Assembly (NCBI GenBank): GCA_016648135.1
Contig: JADDOH010001505.1
Coordinates: 40,797 to 104,796, forward strand
Direction: 5' to 3'
DNA from: Agrypnia vestita
Lineage: Eukaryota; Arthropoda; Insecta; Trichoptera; Phryganeidae
Length of the DNA: 64,000 nucleotides
The notes under the pieces were generated by a model that did not search any database, was not told the origin of the DNA, and was given only the letters and a program-made list of their open reading frames with translations. The position numbers were made by a program, and so were the translations under genes. Below, piece by piece: positions 53,372 through 59,984 of the stretch. The first letter of the stretch is position 1. Each line of letters begins with the position of its first letter.

Positions 53372-56300
53372 TGTTAATATTAAGATTTATACATATACAT
53401 ATATACATATGCATTTACACATATACATATACAATATGTACATTACAAACTTAAATTTTAATGCATGCATATTATGAAGATGTAATTAAAAATAACATAT
53501 ACAATCTGGTCAAAGGTGTAGGAGAACCCCTTGAGACACATGGAATATATCAATACCCAAAGCAATTTTGTTCAGCAAAGCGGTAGCTCTTCCAATAGGC
53601 ATAATCATCGGCAGGTTGGTCCTGTATATTGGAATGTGAAACAATCTATGCTGACGATGTCTAAGGTAATTATCAGGAACATACAAACCAATGCTCTGCA
53701 TAATTTCAGTATTATCGATCATACCGCGCAACAATCGATAAAAATGTGTAATCAAATACACATTCCTTCTAGTCTCTAGACTATTATAACCAAGCATACC
53801 CTTTAGAAACTCGGTTGGGTAAAGCCAAGGATAGTGCCCGTACTCTCTCACTTCTTCTTTTGGACTTTCTCCACCATAAGAGAGTACTTGCTCTCATGTG
53901 GCCCACAGATCATCAAGCCACTCTCGAGTCTACTTCGCACCAAGGAGTTGTAAAGAGTTCTCAGTACGTAACTTGAAAAACCTGGCAATACGCAGAACAA
54001 ATCCTAACATTCTCAAAGCATTACCACTGACCGTCTCTTATCCTAACATTCTCAAAGCATTACCACTGATCCTATTAACTGGCTTAAGTGTATGGCCGTT
54101 CTATAAGGACCTCCACACATGTTTTCCATATAAATAGCTTTGTCTCTTTGAGACTTTTATAATTTATCTTAATTAAATAAAAATACCTTAAATATTGCAA
54201 ATGAAATTTAACACAAAATGTATACATAATTAGAAAATAAAATTTGCAATTTACAAATATTTCATTTATCAAAAGTAGCATACATCTATCAAAAGACATC
54301 ATAAGGACTGTGGATGATCTTGACCATATTTATTTAGAGTACATGTATATAAATTAAAACTCGTGGCTTTTCATTCAAGGCAATTTATTTCCCCTATTAT
54401 CCATAAAATCATTGATATTAGTAAAATAAAAGATCTTATTTTGATAGCCAAAGCTTAAATGAATTATTGGACTGAATAATTTTGAAATAAACTATATTCC
54501 AAGATAAATGGTTACATCAATAGTCAGGACGTAATTAATTTAGTTCTAATATTATTCACAAACCAAAAATCATTATTGCTTTCTGACCAACTTGTACAAG
54601 GATATCTGGTAAAATTTTAATCAGCTATGTTGCAGTGCAAAAAAATTAGCAATAATTGCAGGTCAGCTAGCTTGAAGCAGAGCGAAAAAATACATATGTA
54701 TATAAACAAGTCAGTGTGGTTAGAGCAATTACATTTTGTCGTGGCATTTTGAATATTCTCTAGATATTGATAATTTGCTTGTAATTTGCAGTTGTCAACT
54801 TATCAATAATAATTGTATTTTGAAGAAAAAAAATTTGAAAGAAGTATTTGACCAAGTGACACATTTCTAAAAAATTATATGTTGGAAATTTTATTTTCAT
54901 TTAAAAAATCTCCCCATCAATAAAAAAAATAAGACAAAGAGAACTCTTCAGAAAAGAACATACTATGAGCTGCACAGTCTTTTTTTTCAGCTGAAAGTCT
55001 TTTTATATTCATAGCTATTAGCAAAACTCCTGGGATGTCTTCTTCATTCAATTTTGAATAGAAAATATTCTTAACCTTTTGGGTAAAGTGTCAACAGTTA
55101 AGGAAATAAGCAACATCAAAGTTTGCATTTATATAGAATATCAAAAATTAATTTGCTTTAATGTATGTTAAATAAAATTACAAAATATATTTTTCAAATT
55201 TCCCAACTATTTGATTTGTCTTTTGTGTATAGTTTTCTGGGATATTCTACAGTGTATATGTGACCTCTCCGGCTGAAGACATCAGTCCTGATGATGGACC
55301 CTGCAATGGGATCCGAAACGTCGGCCAGAGAGGTCACATATACACGGCAGAAAACTATACACAGAAGATTCTGAACGGCCGTAAAAACCTCAGAACATTT
55401 TTATTTGATTTGTATCAAAGCAAGTGCAATTTTAATATTCAAAATTACAACAAGCTGGAAATATTGAAAAAAAAAGTAATCTTTGATGCGGCTTATCTCC
55501 GTAACTCTCGACATTTCAACCAAATTGTAATGAATATTTTCTATTCAAAATTTAATAAAGAAGTCTCCCCCAAAGTTTTCGCTATTAGCTATGAACTACC
55601 CTGTAAATTTGAAAAGTTCAGCTTTACATATTTTCAAGGTCTGTTTCATACAAGCATTATTGGCCTTTGCAATTATCATGTGGCTTATATTTCAGCTGCT
55701 CCATTTTCTTGAAAATTTCAGGCGGATTGCACCACTGTAACATAGTAGATATTTACAAGTATTTACTGTACTAAATATACTTGGCTTGGTTTGTGAATTT
55801 TAGAATACTTCAAATGAGATCATTTGAAGGTGGAAATTGTTCGATACTATTAACCCATGTTGGATTAAATTAACCTTTGCTTGCTGATAAATAGCGTTTG
55901 TGCACATTTCATGTGCCTTATGTAGCATTTATTTGCATGCTGTTCTGACAATGGCTTGTAAAATTAACAATTCGAGTTACATACTTTTAATTTAACACAT
56001 GATAATATAAAGATTAAGATAAGTTTTTGTCTTAGACTTTGTAGTCTGAAGTTTCCCCTAATTTGTGAACATACTTCTTCTTCTGGTAAAAAAATAATAT
56101 TTCTTAGTGATTAATTTTGTTTTTGAAAGTTTGGAGTTTTGGAAATCATTTTTATTAATTAATTAATTAGTTAACCGGAATATGGAATAAATATACTGAT
56201 TTTTCAACATTTTTATAATAATATAGTTTTTATCTGGTATCTCTTCAACAATGTGCCTTTTGAATAGTAGGTAGCTTGAATGGATTAATCATAATTGCTA

Positions 56301-59300
56301 GATACATATTGTGAATGATTTCCCAAAGCATAATGCTTAGAAGATAACCATAGCACCCCATTTATGTTTGAACCCTATTTTATTAGATGATTATTATTTT
56401 TTCTAAACATCCTCAAAAATACTTTTAGGAATAAATATATTCTGTAAGTTATGAGTATTTTGTGTAACTGTAATTGATATTGTGATATTGAGAATCATTT
56501 TTGTACATGTTACATATGCATTTTCTGATATATTTTATACTAACTGTCCTCTCAAAAAGAAAGCTTTCCAATTTTTGTAATCAGTAATATAATAATATGA
56601 TCGGGTAGTGGTTAAACAATTGGGTTCATTTTCATTTGTACGAAAAGTTTTCAAAATTTTATATTTGGTTTAAGGGGTTACACCACCTCACATTTTCAAA
56701 GAATCGTATTTTGTTTTGCTTTTTCTCATAGCTTGAAATTCTAAGGCATCACTCATTCAAAAATTCCTAACATTGATTGAGTTATAACAATTTGAAGCTA
56801 GCGTGGTGGGTGAAATATTAAACGAATTACATTATTTTGTGTTTTTCTCAAAACTACCTTTTTCCGATTTTGGAGGATGATGTCTCAAAAACTATTAGAC
56901 CAAATTTATTCAAATTTTGCACACACCTTGCTTATATCAGTATCATTTGACAATTTTTTTTATAAAATGCGCCAATTGTTTATTATGATTTTTTTTTTTT
57001 AATGTAAATTATTTTCAAAATAATCTCATTTGCATAAAAAAAAATATTTTTCCATACGCCACGTCATAGATATTAATTACATCATTCGACAAGAAAATAA
57101 TTAATCTTTTCATTTCATTAAAACCCTGGCGACGTGATTATCCCCACCGACTGCGTGCGTCACGGAGAAGGATCTAAGGATCTTTGCGGGACAGCACTGA
57201 TCTACGCCGTTTTGAAATTTACTGATGAAATGTGTGCTGTAAACAATGCTTAGAAAAAAAAATTATATGTGCAATAGTTACGTCAAAAAATTATTTTAAA
57301 TTTGAATGTATTTTTTAATGCCTCAAGGTGGAGTAACCCCTTAAAATGTGTTGGACGTGTTCACATTATTACAAATTGATTTCTTGTATGGTATGGTAGT
57401 ATTATAATTAGAATGCCATGAGTTAACCATAAGGAGAAATAATCTATTTATCTATCAATCTAATTAATTGTTTTATATGCTTTTTTGAAATATAATAGTT
57501 GTACATAATAAATGTAAATATAAAAAAATACTCTTAGAGTATTATTTTTATTGTTTACTAAATTTTTTCAACAAAGAAGAACTTTTTTTGCACAAATTGT
57601 ATTAAATTTTGTCTATTTTTCAATTCACGAATGTCGCCTCATAGATCTGGAATATTATCGTAACAATGTTTTTCGTTACACTGGCTACATTAATTAAATA
57701 ATGGGTCGTGTAACATGTTTTACCTTTACCTGCTTCGTGTTGTATCTGAATTAGCGACTCATTTTTTTCTTTCTTATTAAACTTCAAAACATGTTACTGT
57801 AGATAAGAACTAAATCCGATACCAGTGAGATTAAATATATTCTAATTCCAATGTTTGCTAACTACACGTATTGTTACACGTTTATACTTTGAATTGAATA
57901 TTACCAAATTCAAGTTTTGAATAATTGTTATATATACGTGTATTTAATTTTCATATGATTAATTTATGAATAATATAATAAATAATATCTTACATTTTTT
58001 AACAATTAATATTATATTTTTTTAAATATAAATTTGTATTTTTTTATAGAAAGACATTATTCCTTAATTTTTATTGAGTAAAATATATCGGGTTTGCAAT
58101 TTATGCAATCTGAATCGATTCATAGATCTGTGGAATTATTACTTTAGATATTAAGGTATTTTTAAATTAAATCTTATAAGTAAACTACTTATTAACTGTA
58201 CTAACTTTTCAATTAATGAATTTTTATATGAAACATAATTTAGTGGAAATAAAACAATTAACATGTCCATTTTGGTTGTCGCAACGTACTGAATGTAATG
58301 TGTAGAGGAACCTTGCATTTTGCTTGTGACATGGCTTTGAAAATGTCTTTGCAATCTGCTTTCCTGGCTGAGCTTACCATTTTTTTCTTTGGCTGTGAAA
58401 ACACAAACATATTGTAATTATTGAATTAATTTTAGTCCATTGCTAATACGATGATTTAATTTCTGTATTTGATATTTTACAATGTAACTATATATTAACT
58501 TATTATTAAGTTTTGCTGTATACTCGTGTTTCTATTTCTTTTTAAACTTATTGTGCCAATTACAGATGAATATAAAATTAACCGCTTCAATATGGATTTA
58601 TCCTGATAATTAATTTACATTCCTCTTTTGGTTTTTGCATGAATGGAACAGTTTTGGAATAAGTATTCAGTAGGATTGCATACACTAATTAAGACATACA
58701 ACAAAAATAATAAATAAAAATAAAAAATAAGTTGAGATACCATTCTGGTTAGAGTTTTCTGGGATGACGGATCCCATTTCAGGGTCCATCATCAGACCTG
58801 ATTTGCTTACAATGGGATATGAAATGCTGGCCAGAAAGGTCGTACACACACGACGGAACATCCCAAATAACTCAAACCAGAAGATATTGAACGGTCGTGA
58901 AAATCAAAACATTTTTATATCGACATCCTTTCAAATTCTAAGACAACACTATCAGATCAAAATCTTTTTGTGTGATATTATTTCACAAGTTTTCAATATA
59001 TATAAATATAAAAATATTATAGAATTGTTAAACTTTTGCCTTATGCGGGCATGTAGCAGTAAGATTATTAGCGCTTTACCTGTGAAAAGTGTGGTCGCTT
59101 TTCTAAAAGTATAGTGCTAATTTCATCATTGATGTGCGCTTGTATAAGCGTAAATGTCTTTATTTTACTTTTATACTGTACAATTCACTGTCATGTATTT
59201 TTCTGCCTTCATGTATTGGTCTTTGAGTGAGTGAATTGAGTTAATATATGTTGATTTATAATTCCAGCTTCAACTCAGTGGTTCTGAAGAAACTGTGGGG

Positions 59301-59392
59301 GCTGGCGGGGCCGCATCACCCCTCACGCAGAGGTCGCTGAGGCTAGAGCGGGTAGCGCAAGCCCTGCAGTATGAGCAAGAACAATTAAGAAG
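26360..59392 (+). CDS. Liprin-alpha: Liprin-alpha, coiled-coil and linker region, 12 exons, partial
   Basis: Twelve exons (26360-26434, 26874-27035, 31702-31794, 32652-32939, 34946-35071, 37381-37550, 39176-39482, 42075-42206, 42691-42859, 46253-46438, 52407-52517, 59268-59392) encode about 650 residues. Landmarks of the family are [32 protein letters not shown] and [20 protein letters not shown]. Liprin-alpha is a presynaptic scaffold that binds LAR-type receptor phosphatases and kinesin-3 and organises the active zone. The N-terminal half is coiled coil and the C-terminus has three SAM domains, which are not in the window. The first roughly 200 residues are also missing upstream. All joins keep phase except 42206/42691. 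Confidence 0.93.
26874..27035 (+). CDS. Liprin-alpha: Liprin-alpha exon: Ser/Pro/Gly-rich linker
   Basis: Acceptor TTTCCAG|CTGCAA, donor ATCAAG|GTTGGT, 54 residues in phase 0 ([13 protein letters not shown]...NGEHYAPIK). It is a low-complexity loop between coiled-coil segments. Confidence 0.85.
27036..28804. other. Liprin-alpha intron, left of the mariner
   Basis: AT-rich intron sequence. Short frames near 28240-28620 are low complexity. No element found before the mariner. Confidence 0.4.
28805..30089 (+). mobile_element. mariner transposon, 1285 bp, nearly complete
   Basis: Inverted repeats of about 28 bp begin TTAGGTCCTTTCATATGAAA on the left and TTAGGTCCTTACATATGAAA read inward from the right. 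Both are flanked by TA (28803-28804 and 30090-30091). Length and ends are those of a full mariner. It sits in the liprin intron, sense to the gene. Two mismatches in the visible ends and a single stop in the transposase indicate a fairly recent arrival. Confidence 0.95.
28993..30012 (+). pseudogene. mariner transposase with one nonsense codon
   Basis: Reads as 339 codons from ATG 28993 ([20 protein letters not shown]) to TAA at 30010. The only break is TAA at 29083 (codon 31, RINDV-stop-GDGA). After it the frame is open to the end. Catalytic DD34D residues are present: CDEKWI (first Asp), LHDNARPH (second), [13 protein letters not shown] (third). N-terminal helix-turn-helix domains bind the inverted repeats. 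Because of the stop it should not make transposase unless read through. Related full copies are known from moths; subfamily assignment is not attempted. Confidence 0.95.
30480..30780 (+). pseudogene. Relic of a second, different mariner transposase
   Basis: In shifting frames the plus strand gives [18 protein letters not shown] and then [15 protein letters not shown] followed by [16 protein letters not shown]. These match the order of N-terminal helix-turn-helix blocks in some mariners. The frame is broken several times and the ends are not seen. Confidence 0.4.
30880..31458 (+). repeat. Probable solo LTR
   Basis: Begins about TGTCACAACACTATCGAG and ends GCAGCCATGATACGTGACA. A TATA-like element (CAGATATAAATACG at 31013) and later AATAAA-type signals lie inside, as in an LTR promoter and polyadenylation region. 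A palindromic stretch (CTCCCACTGCATTC...GAATGCGGTGGGAG, 31068-31102) is within. A 5-bp target duplication is not clear. Related ends occur at 2036 and 52158. Confidence 0.45.
31702..31794 (+). CDS. Liprin-alpha: Liprin-alpha exon
   Basis: Acceptor TTGACACAG|TCCGAT, donor AAACAG|GTTTGT, 31 residues ([15 protein letters not shown]...[11 protein letters not shown]), phase 0. The second half is heptad-like coiled coil. Confidence 0.85.
31795..32349. other. Liprin-alpha intron, nothing recognised
   Basis: AT-rich intron with no gene or clear repeat end. Confidence 0.4.
32350..32492 (-). repeat. Degenerate tRNA-derived SINE, family 1
   Basis: On the minus strand CTTTGGTCTAGCGGAAAGA (A-box region) and GTGGTTTGAGACTCATC (B-box region) are followed by ATAGCACAAGCTGAGTTTG. 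The latter matches the body of the SINE at 36230-36419. It lies in a liprin intron, antisense. Confidence 0.55.
32652..32939 (+). CDS. Liprin-alpha: Liprin-alpha exon: long coiled coil
   Basis: Acceptor GGTATAG|TCGGGA, donor CTGAAG|GTATGT, 96 residues in phase 0. Starts [20 protein letters not shown] and continues as uninterrupted charged heptads to [13 protein letters not shown]. This is the oligomerising coiled coil that binds other active-zone proteins. Confidence 0.95.
32940..34945. other. Liprin-alpha intron, nothing recognised
   Basis: AT-rich intron. A GC-richer patch at 34445-34590 has no frame or ends I can identify. Confidence 0.4.
34946..35071 (+). CDS. Liprin-alpha: Liprin-alpha exon: coiled coil
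   Basis: Acceptor TTTTGCAG|CTGCAA, donor AGTCAG|GTTGGT, 42 residues ([20 protein letters not shown]...), phase 0. Confidence 0.93.
35500..36006 (-). mobile_element. mariner fragment with N-terminal transposase
   Basis: The 5' end on the minus strand begins TGGTCTGTTCAAAAAGTATC, a mariner-like terminal repeat. The frame 35847-35542 contains [36 protein letters not shown] and [19 protein letters not shown], the paired helix-turn-helix DNA-binding part. The catalytic part and the other terminal repeat are gone. It is a different subfamily from the element at 28805. Confidence 0.8.
36230..36419 (+). repeat. tRNA-derived SINE, family 1
   Basis: The head has an A-box (TGGTCTTATGGTTAGGACAC) and a B-box (GGGTTCGAACC). 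The body has ATAGCACAAGCGTTTAGC...GTTTGAAAATAG and the tail is A-rich (TTTAAAAAAAAAAATA). The anticodon arm does not pair properly, so it is not a working tRNA. A diverged sister copy is at 32350-32492. Confidence 0.75.
36420..37380. other. Liprin-alpha intron, nothing recognised
   Basis: AT-rich. Short imperfect repeats of TCATCAATCA/ACCTCCTGTA type occur at 37240-37360. Confidence 0.35.
37381..37550 (+). CDS. Liprin-alpha: Liprin-alpha exon: coiled coil
   Basis: Acceptor ATCTTCCAG|GCCCAG, donor CGACAG|GTGCGT. Encodes [20 protein letters not shown]...[14 protein letters not shown] plus AG of an Arg codon completed by the next exon. Confidence 0.95.
37985..38670. repeat. pogo-like element remnant related to 5730-7245
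   Basis: The segment 38040-38390 (ACGAAAAAACCATGAAAACA..., GATAATGTTGCCAGCGCAAC) matches 6240-6580. The right part ends GAAGGGGTTTTACTGAA, like the terminal repeat of the element at 5730. The left end is not clear. Confidence 0.6.
39176..39482 (+). CDS. Liprin-alpha: Liprin-alpha exon: end of coiled coil
   Basis: Acceptor CTGTTATAG|ATTGCA, donor AGCAAG|GTATTC. After the completed Arg it reads [20 protein letters not shown]..., then leaves the coiled coil at [15 protein letters not shown] into a Ser/Thr-rich linker. 102 residues, phase 0 out. Confidence 0.95.
40081..41420. mobile_element. Non-autonomous hAT-type transposon
   Basis: Starts TAGGGATGGG and ends CCCATCCCAA. A perfect 8-bp duplication GTACATAT flanks it (40073-40080 and 41421-41428), the hallmark of hAT insertion. 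Sub-terminal zones on both sides are packed with CGTCGAC/GTCGACG and CAACTAGT motifs, which could be transposase-binding repeats. No transposase frame. It lies in the liprin intron 39483-42074. Confidence 0.8.
41429..42074. other. Liprin-alpha intron, nothing recognised
   Basis: AT-rich, with only short frames of no evident meaning. Confidence 0.35.
42075..42206 (+). CDS. Liprin-alpha: Liprin-alpha exon: conserved [12 protein letters not shown] block
   Basis: Acceptor GTTCCCAG|CTGGAC, donor GCTGAG|GTTCGT, 44 residues ending [22 protein letters not shown]. The block is shared by insect and vertebrate liprin-alphas. Confidence 0.93.
42394..42404 (+). CDS. Liprin-alpha: Candidate microexon of liprin-alpha
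   Basis: The exons ending at 42206 and starting at 42691 do not join in frame: 3n+2 bases are missing. GGTGATGGCAG followed by GTATAT lies between them. Read as 11 nt it gives GAG-GGT-GAT-GGC-AGT-GCC, that is E-G-D-G-S-A, which fits the acidic/Gly linker at this place in the family. However, a canonical AG acceptor (AAAG) supports only 10 nt, starting at 42395. The microexon is therefore a hypothesis. Confidence 0.35.
42691..42859 (+). CDS. Liprin-alpha: Liprin-alpha exon: [20 protein letters not shown] coiled coil
   Basis: Acceptor CATATTCAG|TGCCGT, donor TCTAGG|GTCCGT. The conserved frame ([20 protein letters not shown], then [20 protein letters not shown]) starts one base into the exon, which requires an upstream exon ending in phase 2. 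A second, overlapping frame is also open but is not conserved. Confidence 0.93.
43400..45080 (-). mobile_element. Tc1-like transposon inside the Tigger element
   Basis: The inverted repeats CAGACGTGTGCATATTATTA and CAGAGGTGTGCAGATTATTA (inward from right) match over at least 24 of 26 bases and are flanked by TA. The element interrupts the Tigger transposase and is therefore younger than it. Confidence 0.85.
43520..44752 (-). pseudogene. Broken Tc1-like transposase
   Basis: The N-terminal half is in two overlapping frames (44752-44462, [17 protein letters not shown]; 44507-44208, [20 protein letters not shown]), so at least one frameshift separates them. The catalytic half is in further frames: [12 protein letters not shown] near 44060 (first Asp), [14 protein letters not shown] near 43800 (second Asp), [12 protein letters not shown] near 43700 (the Glu). 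All three DDE residues can still be seen, so decay is mainly by frameshifts. Confidence 0.8.
45360..45503. mobile_element. 144-bp Harbinger-type MITE
   Basis: A nearly perfect hairpin: GGCCCGGTTGTTTCAAGTTG at the left and its mirror CAACTTGAAACAACCGGGCC at the right, arms about 55 bp. TAA flanks both ends (45357-45359 and 45504-45506), the 3-bp duplication of the PIF-Harbinger kind. Inserted inside the Tigger element, outside the Tc1. Confidence 0.8.
45699..46252. other. Liprin-alpha intron, nothing recognised
   Basis: AT-rich intron tail ending in the acceptor AAAATATTCAG. Confidence 0.35.
46253..46438 (+). CDS. Liprin-alpha: Liprin-alpha exon: Gly/Pro-rich linker
   Basis: Acceptor ATATTCAG|GTGGGG, donor CACACG|GTGAGT, 62 residues in phase 0: [20 protein letters not shown], then a Pro-rich stretch and [19 protein letters not shown]. 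Strongly GC-rich against its surroundings. The [10 protein letters not shown] start follows the coiled-coil end as in other liprins. Confidence 0.9.
46509..47438. mobile_element. Non-autonomous hAT (Charlie-like) element
   Basis: Begins CAGTGATGGCAAACCT and, read inward from the right, CAGTAGTGGCGAACCTTTTT with CGTGCC behind. This is a typical hAT/Charlie end. The flanks ATCTAGGG (46501-46508) and ATCTAGAG (47439-47446) form an 8-bp duplication with one mismatch. A short perfect hairpin (GACATAGCCCTCAAGGGCTATGTC in effect, 47118-47141) and inverted-repeat copy B are inside. Confidence 0.8.
47247..47400. repeat. Inverted-repeat family with hammerhead-like cores, copy B (core lost)
   Basis: Arms TTCTGGTTTGTGTTTTCTGG...ACGACCTTTCTGGC and GCCAGAAAGGTCGT...AAACACTAACCAGAA face each other around CGAAATGTCT. 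The outer left sequence GGCCGTTCAGAATCTTCTGG matches copy C. The CTGATGA core is deleted. It is nested in the hAT-type element. Confidence 0.6.
47447..48824. other. Liprin-alpha intron, nothing recognised
   Basis: AT-rich intron without a clear element. Confidence 0.35.
48825..48965. repeat. Tandem repeat, about 50-bp unit
   Basis: Units contain TATAAATGACTTACA and GGAAAAGACGCGACGTAAA; the latter is repeated exactly at 48856 and 48909. About 2.7 units. Confidence 0.75.
48966..49772. other. AT-rich DNA, nothing recognised
   Basis: Probably the 3' flank of the repeat-encoded protein relic that follows. No end sequences identified. Confidence 0.35.
49773..51060 (-). pseudogene. Relic of an insect repeat-encoded protein (DUF7869-like)
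   Basis: Read on the minus strand in several frames. First comes [16 protein letters not shown], then [16 protein letters not shown] with a CDQCH cysteine pair, then [13 protein letters not shown], then [20 protein letters not shown] and [18 protein letters not shown], and finally a C-terminal frame at 50039-49773. The SDxCxGQN motif and block order recall a family of multi-copy proteins in insects and cnidarians that I know as DUF7869-like. It is probably transposon-linked, function unknown. Stops and frameshifts make this copy dead. Assignment is from memory. Confidence 0.55.
51476..51679. mobile_element. Fold-back MITE, about 204 bp
   Basis: GGTAGAAAGCGAAAAGGGCG and on to ...TTATTTCGAACTTTAC is mirrored by GTAAAGTTCGAAATAATCAC...CCCTTTTCGCTTTCTACC. 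Arms of about 55 bp, very similar, around a 90-bp centre. Target duplication uncertain. Confidence 0.75.
51727..52165 (+). repeat. Possible LTR of the 2036/31458 family
   Basis: The right edge CCCATAGCCACGTCCTGTGACA resembles the end at 31458 (GCAGCCATGATACGTGACA). Inside are A-rich stretches with many AATAAA signals and an A19 run (52088-52107). The left edge is a guess. Confidence 0.3.
52407..52517 (+). CDS. Liprin-alpha: Liprin-alpha exon: His/Pro/Ser linker
   Basis: Acceptor TTGGCTAG|GCCCCG, donor AGCCAG|GTACCC, 37 residues in phase 0: [20 protein letters not shown] ... [13 protein letters not shown]-rich in an AT-rich setting and in frame with its neighbours, which supports it although linker sequence is poorly conserved. 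Confidence 0.8.
52871..52917. repeat. Perfect short hairpin
   Basis: CTTTAAATACAATGTTGGA and its exact reverse complement are separated by 9 bases (ATGTTATTA). 19-bp stem. Too short for a normal miRNA precursor; more likely the centre of a fold-back element. Confidence 0.7.
53300..53372. repeat. (TA)n microsatellite
   Basis: Uninterrupted AT/TA dinucleotides with a few C interruptions, inside the 3' UTR of the LINE copy. Confidence 0.9.
54000..54070. repeat. 39-bp tandem duplication
   Basis: ATCCTAACATTCTCAAAGCA and the following TTACCACTGA occur twice, 39 bp apart, within the LINE fragment. A local slippage event that breaks its frame. Confidence 0.85.
54111..55222. other. Liprin-alpha intron, nothing recognised
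   Basis: AT-rich intron, no gene. Confidence 0.35.
55223..55400 (+). repeat. Inverted-repeat family with hammerhead-like core, copy C
   Basis: Arms TGTGTATAGTTTTCTGG...GTATATGTGACCTCTC and GAGAGGTCACATATACACGG...AAAACTATACACA surround the core. The outer right end CAGAAGATTCTGAACGGCCG and AACATTTT is the mirror of the left end of copy B, so copies share a terminal sequence. Confidence 0.7.
55252..55346 (+). ncRNA. Hammerhead-ribozyme-like motif, best copy
   Basis: Complete core: CTGATGA (55288-55294), stem II GGACCC/GGGATCC with one bulged A, GAAAC (55315-55319), then GTC, the preferred cleavage triplet. Stem I is formed next to the core by GTC/GGC and, beyond an internal loop, by GTGACCTCTC with GAGAGGTCAC. 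Stem III would be the palindrome ACGT, as in dimeric hammerheads of Penelope-like and related retroelements (established knowledge). Self-cleavage here is not shown. Confidence 0.5.
55401..56669. other. Liprin-alpha intron, nothing recognised
   Basis: AT-rich. A 150-codon frame that begins inside copy C and ends at 55712 is not conserved in any way I can see. Confidence 0.35.
56670..57344. mobile_element. MITE with TTAA ends
   Basis: TTAA then GGGGTTACACCACCT at the left; AGGTGGAGTAACCCC then TTAA at the right. Inverted repeats of 15 bp with one mismatch, and TTAA on both sides suggest piggyBac-type insertion. 667-bp interior without transposase; a GC-richer patch at 57122-57215. Confidence 0.7.
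57345..58740. other. Liprin-alpha intron, nothing recognised
   Basis: AT-rich intron without gene or clear repeat. Confidence 0.35.
58744..58912. repeat. Inverted-repeat family with hammerhead-like cores, copy D
   Basis: Arms TCTGGTTAGAGTTTTCTGGG and CCCAAATAACTCAAACCAGA. On the minus strand a core-like TCTGATGATGGACCCTGAAA is present (58797-58778) but the GAAAC is replaced. The right outer end AAGATATTGAACGGTCGTGA matches the family's terminal sequence. Confidence 0.6.
59268..59392 (+). CDS. Liprin-alpha: Liprin-alpha exon: Gly/Ala-rich, then helical
   Basis: Acceptor TAATTCCAG|CTTCAA, donor AGAAG|GTAGTA. Encodes [20 protein letters not shown] then [20 protein letters not shown] plus AG of an Arg codon. 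It is the last exon in the window; the SAM-domain exons must follow to the right. Confidence 0.88.
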
Positions 59393-59984
59393 GTAGTACT
59401 CAAACTTAGTTGTTGTATAGTGCTCCATTTGTACTTCAGAACTTTAAAACTATCCATATCAGTTTTTATTTAATTTTATAATACATATCTTGCAATATGA
59501 AAGAGTCGATATGTGAATTATTTTATTTTTTATTCATAATTTCTATTCACTAATAACGGTTGCAGTAATAAAGTATTGATGCATTCTACCAGTGTACCTA
59601 TTGGGTCTGTCAAGTATAATAAATTTACATTTTAAATTTTTCAACTGGTCATAGATCTCCGCGACTACTTTGGTACCCTCTGTGTGCCGGAGCTGAGATA
59701 TGCGCTCCCAAGACATGTATGCGAATTTAACCTATTTTACCTATGTTTATGGGTTTTTAAAGCTTATTATTGGTTGTATCTCAAGTTTTTGAATGAATTA
59801 ATGAGTTATATTCGCCGAGTAACTTCATTGGCTGCGTAAACCGGCCAAAAAATCATTCGTCTTCGGACCGAGCAGTGATTGTGTTATTTATGTGTTTTTT
59901 TTTTTTTTTTTAAATTTAATGGCTTGTCACCCAGTAAAAGGATGTTATTGCCAAAAACTAGTCAATAGGTCATCGACATAAACA

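Larger units (their letters stand above)
53193..54110 (-). mobile_element. 5'-truncated LINE with RT C-terminal fragment
   Basis: On the minus strand a broken frame from about 54080 to 53510 shows the C-terminal third of a reverse-transcriptase polyprotein ([20 protein letters not shown], then [20 protein letters not shown]...TLETRR-like, [18 protein letters not shown]). The 3' UTR contains a TA/CA microsatellite (53300-53410). The tail ends TTGAATTAAATTGAATAC, exactly against the repeat ACAGGTCGTA also found at 14870, which marks the insertion point. Confidence 0.65.

Noticed and set aside
53300..53410. A centromere- or origin-like AT array
   Set aside because: It is a short TA/CA microsatellite inside the 3' end of a LINE copy.
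55260..55712. A 150-codon frame starting in the fold-back repeat
   Set aside because: It begins inside the ribozyme-like repeat and continues into AT-rich intron; chance frame.
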